Below, piece by piece: positions 54,750 through 64,000 of a stretch of 64,000 nt of DNA. The notes under the pieces were generated by a model that saw only the letters and a list, made by a program, of their open reading frames with translations, had not been told where the DNA came from and did not search any database. The DNA lies in contig CM066313.1 of NCBI GenBank assembly GCA_033807775.1, forward strand, positions 86,305,484 through 86,369,483, in the 5' to 3' direction. The stretch comes from Saussurea involucrata. Its lineage: Eukaryota; Streptophyta; Magnoliopsida; Asterales; Asteraceae. The translations under genes were made by a program, and so were the position numbers. How positions within the stretch are numbered: the stretch's first letter is position 1; every line of letters begins with the position of its first letter.

Positions 54750-55645
54750 GTAAGTGTCACCTTGAATATGATCACTTTGCAGTCAAAAATCATCATCATC
54801 ATCATCAGGATGCTCAAGGAATGAATTTGTGAGGTACATAACGTATGTGGATTGGGTTGCAAAAAGGGGGTTATTTAGCTGATTTTAGGATTGCTTTTCT
54901 GTTGACATCTTGTTATGTGAATAACTTTTTGGTATGTTTTTTATTACATGCTCAAATTCTGGTATCATGTTTTTAACCTGTAAATATATATTCTTTTCTC
55001 ATATTAAATGCTCATTAAAAATTGTTGTCAACTTAACGTAAACGGGAAAAATATCGTTTAATCGCTATGGTTATTTATATATTTTTGGCACATGAATAAT
55101 ATAAATAGGCCAACAATATATAGGGTGAATACAAGATATATATTTATCTTGTATTGTATAGTGTTAGCATGTGAGAGAAGATGACCCATAAAATACAAAA
55201 GATAGAGAGAAAAAAAGAACTTATGGCTGCAGTATTTTTACACAACGACGTAGTAGCGGTGGCGGAACACAAACCTTTAAATCTATGGGGCCGAACCTAA
55301 TATTTTATACAAATGTTAATGTATCACATAAATGTTCTTCTATGTGTTACATGCATCAAAATACAACTAAGTTTTGTTTAGTCCCTATTTAGTATAACCA
55401 AAAGTTCTTTTTCTCAATCGTTTTAACAAATTTTGTTTATTTTTTCTTATCAAGTTATTTTGTTCCCAATATGGCCGGTAATATGCTGAATTTATTATAT
55501 TTAATGACATGGATACCCGTTTATGAAAGGGTTACGACGAAATTGACAATAAACTTGACATCTATGTCATTAAAGTACAAAATAAGCAAGTTACTCGTAA
55601 AAAAGAGGCAAATTTGAACTTTGTTACATTTATTGAGAAAAAAAA
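54750..55645. other. Intergenic stretch, no gene
   Basis: AT-rich sequence with an ATC trinucleotide run (54788-54805). A segment at about 55350-55395 (GCATCAAAATACAACTAAG) resembles, in reverse, sequence just after the Helitron (58206-58252). No ORF is supportable. Confidence 0.45.
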
Positions 55646-58205
55646 TCTATATCTATATTAAAGTAAAACCTAATAGTATTGACGTGGCCGTCTCTAAGAT
55701 GAGAATTCCTATTTATCTATTTTCTAGGATTTTTGATTTTTAAAAATATCTAATCATGCAAAGACTTTTATACCCTTATATAAACTAGGTAAGTTTAATG
55801 TTATTTATGTTTTTTTAGTAATTTTGCTTGAAGTAATTTACTCCAAACTATTGACCTTCCAAACTATCTATCTTCCAACTATACTATCCAACTTTTTATA
55901 TTCTTCTTCTCCATATTTCCCATCTCTCAATCTGTTCCTCTCAATTCAGGTTTGCTTTTGCTTCATGTTCCTCTCAATCGTTTGCTCTCTGATTGTTACT
56001 TTTACTTTGATCTGTTTGAATTTTAGGTTATGTCTTGAGCTCGATCACCCTCTTCTTTATTTTGAGTTAAGAACATGTATTAGTCAAACATGTCGTGATG
56101 ACTCGGGATATTTCTATTATATGACAGTGATATCATATATTTCATGTCTATTGTAAGTTACTTTGTCCGGTGTTATGGATTTCATACGATTGATGCTTAT
56201 TTTTCATAGAGTTTATGTCAATAATTTGCTGCTGCAAGCTCGTTTCTGATGTGTTTTTGTGATTTTAATATTGATGGTCATCCTAAATCTGTCTCAGGAA
56301 AACATTGTTTAATGGAGTTTGAGTCTACGGATTGGAGTATGCAGCGGTGGTGGGTATTTCTCTGTCTCAGCCATTTCTTTGTTTGCAAGATTTTAAATGC
56401 CAAAAAGATTGTAGGTATTTATTCTGCTCTTTGTCAAATGTACTTTCATATTGATAATAATTATTAAGTTGTATTTTTTTGAAGCCAAATTTTCAAATAT
56501 ACAAAGTGGAATATATGTTGTAAGTAGTATTTGAAACTTGGATCTTTTTACTTTGATCAAGATACGACTTAGGGGTTGATTACCCAAACGCTTACTCACT
56601 TACATGTAAAAATCAACGATCTAACTTACTTAATCGGGTAAGATTGTAGTTTATTAGAACGGATGCAACAATTTAGCCGGTTAGTGCTTACCTGGTAAGG
56701 GTGGTCCCCCTTACGGGTAAGACTCTCCATGGGGATGGTCACTCTTACTAGGTAAGATGTGGTGAGGTAAATGATTTGATAAACACTTATCGGGTAAACA
56801 TTTCATAAACAACCTCTTAATGTTTGCTTCCTTCTCTCTTGACATTTTTGCCAACATTTCTTTAAAATTTACTCAATCATATGAACTGAATATACACGTA
56901 TCAAGGTTGATCAATTTGTAATGTGCCAAGCAGGGTGGGTTTTTTTAATGAAGATTAATTCACAACAATCACTCCTTTTCAGTATTGTTGTGTGTTTAAG
57001 GAAAGCATACCTATGGATGAGATAGGGAAAACATGACATGTGATCTATGAATTAATTAGACTATGTCCTCTTACTTTAAAATTTGACCTAGGTTTTTCAG
57101 CCAAAGGCAAAAACATTTTTTTTCTAGAGCTTGGTGGGCCTAATAGCAATGTCATTCTACATAAACTATACATATTGCAGTAATTTGTAAGGTTGTATAC
57201 ATAATACGTAATTTGTAAGGTTGTATACATATTGAGGTAATTTGTAAGGTTGGGTGTTAAGGAACAACTTATAACAAAATATTCATGATATTAACTTCTC
57301 ACCTCATAGGATGAATATATCAATCATATATGAAGGTTAGGTAAGTTCTTCATCCCAAAATTGAAATCTCTTTTACTTCACATACATTCATATTGTTTCC
57401 TTTTAGGCAATTAATTGCAGTTTTCAGTTTTCATGAACCCTGTTGGTTCTTGGAAAAGAGACTCATTTTGGTCTCGAAAAGTTATATTAAACAGTTGAGT
57501 ATCCAATTTTGATTGTGAAAAAGGCATGAATTTAATTAATATGTTATACATTTGTGCAACTCTCACGGTTCATTTGAAAGTAAAATTTGGACGAACTCGA
57601 GGGTATACGAGGACCAAACGCTAAGCAAACGAAGACAATTTGCTTCATGGACAATCAATGATCCAAAGTTTTGTACTTTAACTTAGATACTGAAGAGTCG
57701 CTTTAATGGGGTCTCATTTCAGACGATATCTCCATTTGCTTGAATTTTTTGGTATTTCCATTTAACCAAGTATTGTGTTGTAATTAAGTTGTACGTCATT
57801 TTTACAATATCATAATTAATTTGTATAATTTTTGAATAGAGCATGTGGGATATCCTAGTGTAATCAAATTGGTTGTTGCGGTACAGTTACCACTCACACT
57901 CAATTCTCTGTGTAATGTTGTTCCATGCTATGTTTGTATCAATTCATGTTGTTTCAAGTTGTTTGGTGGGCCCACATTTAGAGATGAAATTTTTTATCCG
58001 TAGTGATACAGATGCTTAAACGAGGTCGGCAATATGGTTAAAAAGTAATCGAGCCGAAACTTACTTTATTCAGTTAACTAAACCATTTAATCCGCAAACC
58101 GAATAACCTATAATCGTTTTGGGTCGGATGAGTTATTTGCTTTCAGATTCAGCTAACTTTTTAGATCCAACACTGGCTACCGTGCAACGCACCGGACCAC
58201 ACTAG
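55646..58205 (+). mobile_element. Helitron-like non-autonomous element
   Basis: The left end begins TCTATATCTATATTAAAG after an A, as in plant Helitrons. The right end is CTAG followed by T, with a short hairpin (CCGTGC, loop, GCACCGG with one bulged base) ending about 8 bp before the CTAG. There are no terminal inverted repeats or target duplication. It is 2560 bp with no Rep/helicase coding sequence. Short open blocks inside (for example 56249-56467) are unidentified. Confidence 0.6.
57178..57257. repeat. Short tandem repeat, about 28 bp unit
   Basis: Three successive copies of GTAATTTGTAAGGTTG are present, the first two followed by TATACATA and a short variable spacer. Confidence 0.8.
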
Positions 58206-58539
58206 TTACACTAAATATGAAATAAGACAAATTTTGTTATATTTTGATGCATTTTCCCAAAGCATAAAAGATACGGTATCAAAAATCGTAACATACTAAA
58301 AACCAAACAAAACAAAATGTTAGCTGCCATTTTCCCAAAGCATAAAAGAACTTTTACGGCTCTAAAGCCTTAATATAAAGAGTTTAGTGTTTGTAAATTA
58401 AAAATGGGTACAGAAATGAGACCACTTGGATATTTGGTGAGTCTTGGTCTATAGCTCTTTCACTTGGGCAATGAAATGTTGGATATGAAGTGAGTAGTGG
58501 AAGTTGAACAATGAGAGGAGGTTAATAGGAGGGCAAAAT
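58206..58539. other. Flank upstream of Copia D, no gene
   Basis: The word TTTTCCCAAAGCATAAAAGA occurs twice (58251-58270 and 58332-58351). A purine-rich stretch (GAGAGGAGGTTAATAGGAGG) precedes the LTR of D. No ORF is supportable. Confidence 0.4.
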
Positions 58540-58759
58540 GTTAGTGCCATTATTACAAAGTTGTATCAAGTTGAGGGGATGATTCGTACTTTCCATTTTA
58601 CTTACTATAAATAGAATTTATCTTTGTATTTCCTTTAATATGTCATTCCAAGTACATCATAGCTGAACACTCTCTAGATTGTATTCTTCATATTGAGATT
58701 AATAGAGGGATGACATCCTTGATATTGGTATTGTGTTGATTACTTGTTCTGGGATCACA
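58540..58759 (+). repeat. 5' LTR of element D
   Basis: TG...CA ends match the LTR termini of F and A. The primer-binding site follows after two bases. Confidence 0.85.
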
Positions 58760-58761
58760 AT

Positions 58762-58773
58762 TGGTAGCAGAGC
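58762..58773 (+). other. Primer-binding site of element D
   Basis: TGGTAGCAGAGC differs by one base from the standard initiator-Met sequence TGGTATCAGAGC. Confidence 0.8.
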
Positions 58774-59057
58774 ATGGCAATCACTTCCGATTCAGATCTG
58801 TTTTCACTGTGTTCATCGATATTTTTACCATTTTTGATTGATTTTGATCATTTGAGTGCTTCAAATGGATTATAATTGATTTGGGATTGATCATAGATAG
58901 TATTTGAGTGAATTGATTATGCAAATTCACAAGGATTCAATCTAGATTTGGTAGAATTAGCATTTTCGTGAAAAAGTTTAGAAACACTATTTTGGGATCG
59001 AATTACCTGCTTCTGTTGGTTTTTGGATAAAACTTCAAGTATTAAAGTTGTTCAGAG

Positions 59058-59470
59058 CCTTATCGCGCACTACCCTACAAATTTTCAGAAGATTTAGAGT
59101 TGTTTTGAGAAATTACTTGAGATCTGATCTGATATTCAAAGTTATCGTTGGATACTAGTTCATCATTCTCGCAAGTAGCTTTGTTCAAGTTAATCGCAAG
59201 AATTTTATCGCGCCCTTGGTGTGCGATAAAATCTTCAAATGGGTTTTTTATCGTGTCAGTGTCATACGATAACCGTGAGAGAACAGTGTTTATCGCATCC
59301 ATATCGTGCGATAACCCGTTGTGAACAGTAGTTATCGCATACTTCTAGTGCGACAATTTTGAGATAAGATTGTTATCGTGTGAAGTTGTGTACGACAATC
59401 TTTTATCACGGGTGTGACATACGATATTTCTGAGATAATATTTTATCGTGGACTTGGTGTGCGATATAAG
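59058..59470. repeat. TATCGCAC / GTGCGATAA motif array of element D
   Basis: About 17 imperfect copies of TTATCGC or GTGCGATA (with variants such as TATCGTG and TACGAT) lie in the leader before gag. Adjacent copies are often in opposite orientation, giving short hairpins such as TATCGTGCGATA. The position is the same as the TCGCAA array of F. Confidence 0.8.
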
Positions 59471-59554
59471 AGGTGTTCGACAAAATAGTGTTTGGGTGAG
59501 ATTTTGTTTTCTGATCAGAGGGTTGCTTATCAATCATCAACAAGTGCTCACATA

Positions 59555-61775
59555 ATGACTACTAGGGACATGCTAGTCATAGGTTCTAAGGATAAACCAC
59601 CAGTCTTGTTTCCTAAAGATTTTAAAATATGGAAGGACCGGTTCATGGACTATGTCGAGAGACAAGATAATGGATATTATATAGTGAAGTCCTTAAAGGA
59701 ATGTCCTATAGGAGCAGTAAAACAACAGGTCCAGTTGGTGCAGATGGACAGAAAGGACCAGATGTTGAAGTTCCACCTGATGCTTATGATGTAGAGCAAA
59801 CAAAGAGATACAATGGAGATAGAGTAGCTAGATCTTTGGTTATGCAAGCATTAACTAATGACATCTATCAGAAGGTTAACAGTAAGAATACTTCTCGAAG
59901 GGATATGTTTGAGGCGCTAGTTAAACTGTATCAAGGATCTTCTGTTGAAAACCAAATGAGGGTATCTAATGCTATCAATAAGTATGAGAATTTCAGACAA
60001 AAAGAAGGCGAGACACTTGATAACACCTATGACTGATTCATAACTATACTGAATGAGCTGAACAGACACAATATTGAAAAGAAAGTAATAGAGAATAATG
60101 TGAAGTTTCTGAGTGTTCTCCAACAAGAATGGAAGATATATGCTCATCGGATGAAACAACATTCTAAGCTGAATGAGTTGCCCTTACAAGAAATGTTTGC
60201 TATGCTCAAGCAAGATAAGGATGATGCAGATGATAAGAGAGAGAAGAAGAAGAAGAAAGAAAAGAAAGAGAAGAAAGAGGATAAGAAAGAGAAAAAGGAA
60301 GAGGAGGAAGAGGTTGATCCAATAGCTTTGATGTCTAGCAGGTTTGGAAAGTGTTCTTCAAGGAAAGAAAGAATGGGTACTGATGAAGAAAATGATGGAT
60401 TTGAAAGTGATGGTTTAGATGAAGCTGAGAGTCTAAAACAGGCTATGATCCTCTTGACAAAAGCTTTTCAGAAGCAGTTTATTAAGAAGACGGGCTCCAA
60501 CAATCAAAGGTATTCATCGGGCTCCAAGAATTTTGAACATAAGGACCGCATAGAGTCAAAGAGAAGGTTTGATGAGAGAAAGGGAGAGAGTAAGAAGGAT
60601 GAAAAGAAGTTTGAGGATAAAAAAGTTTTTGAGAAGAGGGCAGAAGAGCCAAAGTGTTATAACTGCGGGAAAACTGATCACTTGCCAAGGAATGCTGGAA
60701 GCCGAAGGTGAGAGATTCAGATTATTACAAGAACAATATGCTTCTTGCAAAACAGAAAGAACCCGACAAAGCTTTACTGGCTGAAGAGGAATACTAGTTG
60801 GATTTGACTGATGATGACGAGGAAGAGGAAACAGCTGCCCTTGCAAAGATGTGCTTCATGAGCAGAGAGACCGAGGAATCTGAGCCAGAATCACGGTCAG
60901 AGACAAATGAGGTAGATCCTTACACTCTCGCTAAATTTCTTCAAATTCAAGATATTCAGCAAAATAAGTTAAATGATTTAACTGAGAAACTGAAAAGATC
61001 AAAAGAATCAATAGTTTTTCAAAGTGATAAACTGAAAGAACAAGTGACTTTAATTGAGACTTTGAAAAAGAAAAATGCAGAATTTGATGAACACCAAACG
61101 TATTTTAGAAAGAGAATGACTGAACTGTCAGAGAAATTTAAAAGTTCAGAAGCTAAGAAGGATGAGTTTGAAAAGCTCTTATTTGCTTATAAAGATAGGA
61201 GCACAGAGCTTGTTGAAAAAGTTAAAGGTTTGGAAGAAATTTTTTATAAAATTGGTCAAACTGAACAGACAATTCACATGAATAAGCCAAGCGAATTTAG
61301 ATATTTCAACTCTAAGTGTGGCTTAGGATATGACAACCCTCATTATTTGAGGAATGCCGTATTACACACTCCTACTCTATATAAATTTGAATGACTTAGA
61401 TTTCCATCACTAGATCCTTACTACAAGATTCAATGGCTTAAAATGGATGGTGAGGATTATGAGGCTGAAGAAGAAGTGAAAAGAAAAACAATTGTTAAGA
61501 TACAACTTCCTTTCTGTTATGGTTTAGAAAATAGGAAGGCTTTGGAAAACAAAAAGACTTTGCCTAATGATTATTTTCAAAGCTACATTGTCGAACCACC
61601 AAAGGAAAAGGAAAAGGAAAATACTCAAAAGGAAAAAGAGATTAAACCTGTTTTTGAAGGAAAAACATATTTTCCACCTTTGGTCCTTGAGCAAAAACTT
61701 GTAGATCTTGAAAGCAAGATTGAAGACATCATAAATGATGACAAACTTGCTTTTGACATCGAGAAGGAAGTTATG
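59555..61775 (+). pseudogene. Gag of element D, frameshifted and cut by insertion
   Basis: The start MTTRDMLVIGSKDK matches F. A frameshift near 59700 (after SLKECPIG) leads to the next block (GDRVARSLVMQALTNDIY). A TGA at 60034-60036 interrupts before the lysine-rich part (KEKKEKKEDKKEKKEEEEE). A zinc knuckle starts CYNCGKTDHLPRN and is damaged: the second half is out of frame and an expected FSKEC is changed. The coiled-coil tail (60798-61394) and the block starting MDGEDYEAEEE follow in other frames. The protein ends where element E is inserted. Confidence 0.87.
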
Positions 61776-62522
61776 TGTTGGGAACTGAAGATTTGCTAAG
61801 TATGATTAGTACTGCCAGAACTACATTACTACTGCCAGAACAACCTTAATACTGCCAGGACATAATTAATACTGCTGGATCAAAGTTAGTACTGCTTGTC
61901 ATAGTTAGTACTGCTGGATCAAGTTAATACTGCTGGAACAAATTAATGCTGCTGGAACTCTGTTAGTACCGCTGATGCATTAATGCTGCTGGAACAAGGT
62001 TAGTACTGCTAAGTCAAGTTAATGCTGCTGGAATGAATTAGTGCTGCTGGAGAATATTAGTACTGCTCATGCTGAATGAAGATTAATACTGCTGATGTGA
62101 TAAGTTTGGTATGCGAAGAGATTGGAGATAAAGATGGAATGGATGAAGATATGCTTAAAGAAGATTCAGAAGATCAATTTATTTTTGATAGTTATCTTGT
62201 AATTATTGTGTATAAATAGATGTTGATAGATAGCTATTCGAGTGAGGAGAATATACGAGAGTTTCAGGATTCTATTTTGTTTTAGAGAGAACTAACCTCA
62301 AGGCTTAGAACCCTATTTCGAGAGAAGTAGAAGTCGTCTTGATTGAGCCTGTTCATCAAGATTGAGGTTTGGTTGTAATCTTGTGAGTCGAAGCATTGAA
62401 TACAAACAGTTTGTGTTCTCTGATATATTGTTCTTTGATTGTGTGAATTAAAGTTCTTTTTCGCAGATTCTTTAATTCTGAATTCTAAGTATTATTAGTC
62501 TTGTTAAGATTCGATCCTGACA
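61776..62522 (+). repeat. 5' LTR of element E
   Basis: It starts TGTTGGGAACTG and ends GATCCTGACA. The first 320 bp carry a motif array. A TATA candidate (TATAAATAG) lies at 62211-62219. Confidence 0.88.
61806..62098 (+). repeat. TTARTRCTGCTGGA array in U3 of element E
   Basis: About 15 copies of a TTAGTACTGC or TTAATGCTGC core, usually followed by TGGA, occur at 14-28 bp intervals, all in one orientation. Spacer sequence varies. The array lies upstream of the TATA candidate, as an enhancer-like block would. Confidence 0.88.
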
Positions 62523-62524
62523 AG

Positions 62525-62536
62525 TGGTATCAGAGC
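62525..62536 (+). other. Primer-binding site of element E
   Basis: TGGTATCAGAGC lies two bases after the LTR end. Confidence 0.93.
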
Positions 62537-62564
62537 TTGCGTTTCTTAGAATTCTACAATTATT

Positions 62565-64000
62565 ATGGACAATTCTATTGAATCAAACAGTACTCTTGTT
62601 TCTAAGGTTCCCATGCTCAGACCCAATGAGTTTGATATGTGGAAAATTAGAATCAAGCAGTATATTCTGCTTACTGATTATTCCATCTGGGATATCATAG
62701 AGAATGGTCCATGTGCTGAAGGAAGAACTGGACCAGATGGCAAAAGACCTCCTCCAAAGACTGATGCAGAGAGAAAAGTCAGACAAATAGAGATGAAGGC
62801 CTTAAGCACTCTGCTTTTGGCTATCCCCAATGAATATCAGCATCAATTTCAACACTGCACTGATGCTCAGATTCTGTGGAATGCATTAGAAAAGATATTC
62901 ACTGGCACCAAAAGCACCAAGAGGAATCAGAAGGCAATTCTCAAGCAGCAGTATGAAAACTTTACTTCTACTAAGAATGAGTCTATGACTCAAACTTTTG
63001 ATAGATTTAATAAGCTGATTGGAGAATTGGCCACAGTAGGAGTCAAGATGGAGGCTGATGATGTTAGCAGAAAGTTCTTAAGATCATTAGGTGAAGAGTG
63101 GACAATGTATACTGTGTCCTTCAGACAGAATGACCAATTGGAAGATAAAGAGCTTGATGATCTTTACAATGATCTTAGAGTCTTTGAAGCAGAGGTTGAA
63201 GCCAAAAAGAAGCCCTCTGGATATGTACATAATGCTGCACTCCTTTCAGCATCACCTTATTCTACTGCTAACCCTGAATCAGTTAGTGCTGCTGGAGGAG
63301 TCAATCAGGAAAAGATCAATGATTCAGTACTAGAAGTCTTCTTTTCTAGTCATGTTAATTCCTCATTGATTAATGATGACTTAGAACAGATTAATGCTGA
63401 TGATCTTGAAGAGATGGATATCAAGTGGCAGATGGCTATGCTGTCTATGAGGGTGAAAAGATTCATAAAGAGGACAGGGAGAAACAGCTTTTCCCAAAGA
63501 AGAGAAGATGGTGCTGGATTTGACAAGTCCAAAGTTGAATGCTACAAGTGTCACAAGATGGGACACTTTGCCAGGGAATGCAGAGGTGGAACATCTCACA
63601 ACAGCCATCAACAAACTCAGGCTGGAAGCTCCAATCAAAACAGAAACTCTATTCAAGCTCTTGTCTCTCAACAAGGAATGGGATTTGATTGGAGTGATCA
63701 AGCAGAAGAGGCCATCCAAAATTAAGCACTTATGGCTGAAGTTTCAGATCTTCCCACTGAGGTAAAATCTAATCTCTGTACTCAAGCTTGTATAGACACT
63801 GTTAAAAGGTATAGAGATCACAATCAGGGAATGTGTGATGACCTTAAGAGATTAGAAAAGGACAGAAAAGACTATGTAGTAATTGTTGAGAGGTTTGAAG
63901 AACAGATTAGGGCTTTTCAAGCCAATGAACTTCAACACTCCTATGATACAAACTACTGGAAATGGGAAAAGGATGGTCTAGAGTTCCAGCTTAGAGAATC
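62565..64000 (+). pseudogene. Gag of element E with one in-frame stop, partial
   Basis: The start is MDNSIESNSTLVSKVPMLRP. Residues about 15-230 form the UBN2/DUF4219-type gag domain (EFDMWKIRIKQYILLTDY, QKAILKQQYENFTST, RFNKLIGELATVGV, FLRSLGEEW). The CCHC knuckle CYKCHKMGHFAREC is near residue 330. TAA at 63722-63724 stops the frame after EEAIQN, but the same frame continues with ALMAEVSDLPTEVKSNLC to the window edge; a Gln CAA to TAA change is the simplest explanation. The first 386 codons are otherwise clean. Confidence 0.88.

Larger units (their letters stand above)
58540..61775 (+). mobile_element. Copia retrotransposon D, interrupted by element E
   Basis: A 220 bp LTR (TGTTAGTGCC...GGGATCACA), a Met-tRNA primer-binding site, a leader with a motif array, and gag follow in order until gag is cut at 61775 by the LTR of E. 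It belongs to the same family as A and F. Any 3' part lies beyond the window. Confidence 0.88.
61776..64000 (+). mobile_element. Copia retrotransposon E, 5' portion (cut by window edge)
   Basis: A 747 bp LTR, a Met-tRNA primer-binding site and gag are present, inserted into gag of D. The protein is of the TNT1-like type (VECYKCHKMGHFAREC). Pol and the 3' LTR lie beyond the window, so the target duplication cannot be checked. Confidence 0.9.

Noticed and set aside
62565..64000. tRNA or rRNA genes anywhere in the window
   Set aside because: The only tRNA-like sequences seen are primer-binding sites and SINE promoter boxes; no cloverleaf-length match was found by eye.

Overview
The window looks like a repeat-dense intergenic block of a flowering-plant nuclear genome. 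It is AT-rich, has plant-type introns and plant LTR-retrotransposon, CACTA, PIF/Harbinger, MULE, Helitron, SINE and MITE signatures, and holds only broken host-gene pieces. The kinase remnant and the retrotransposon protein style suggest a eudicot, probably Asteraceae; that placement is an inference from family resemblance, not a search result.

Layout, left to right. (1) 1-2663: the 5' part of a minus-strand Copia element (F; gag, leader, 5' LTR) running off the left edge. (2) 4212-10620: a CACTA transposon with matching inverted ends and a TTC target duplication. It holds transposase remnants, a stray J-domain exon, and a nested PIF/Harbinger element (8130-9963, TAA duplication) that encodes only the Myb-like accessory protein. 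(3) 10639-12847: a possible host exon, a SINE with 15-16 bp target duplications, a small CACTA-like element and a Stowaway-like MITE. (4) 12972 to about 24600: a minus-strand SIRE-like Copia element (A) with an extra 4 kb third ORF, fused at about 24600 to a minus-strand Athila-like Gypsy element (B, to 31554). The joint lacks the 5' end of A and the 3' end of B. (5) 32417-34300: a MITE and a long-inverted-repeat, MULE-like element inside TA repeats. (6) 34584-35899: a receptor-like-kinase pseudogene followed by a NOI/RIN4-type exon. (7) 36364-36733: a Tourist-like MITE. (8) 36813-49845: a complete 13.0 kb SIRE-like Copia element (C) with near-identical LTRs, an ATGTA target duplication and the same kind of third ORF. 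(9) 50048-54343: a decayed minus-strand Copia element (G). (10) 54618-54749: a second, broken NOI exon. (11) 55646-58205: a Helitron-like segment. (12) 58540-61775: a plus-strand Copia element (D) interrupted by another Copia element (E, 61776 to the window end).

How the parts work together. The retroelements use the usual gag, protease, integrase, RT and RNase H order, primed from initiator-Met tRNA (Copia) or Asp tRNA (Gypsy). Elements A and C also carry a third ORF of similar length behind what looks like its own promoter: a TATA box, an untranslated exon, and a 0.4-0.5 kb intron ending at or a few bases before the ATG. Several elements carry an element-specific short motif, mostly CG-containing, repeated many times in noncoding control regions (TCGCAA in F, ATATCGCAA in A, TATCGCAC in D, CGCTGA in C, TACTGCTGGA in E). 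A third ORF paired with private motif arrays is the most interesting pattern here. It could be a self-recognition or regulatory system, but that function is a hypothesis.

Almost every ORF is broken by stops or frameshifts, so nothing in the window is clearly a working host gene.
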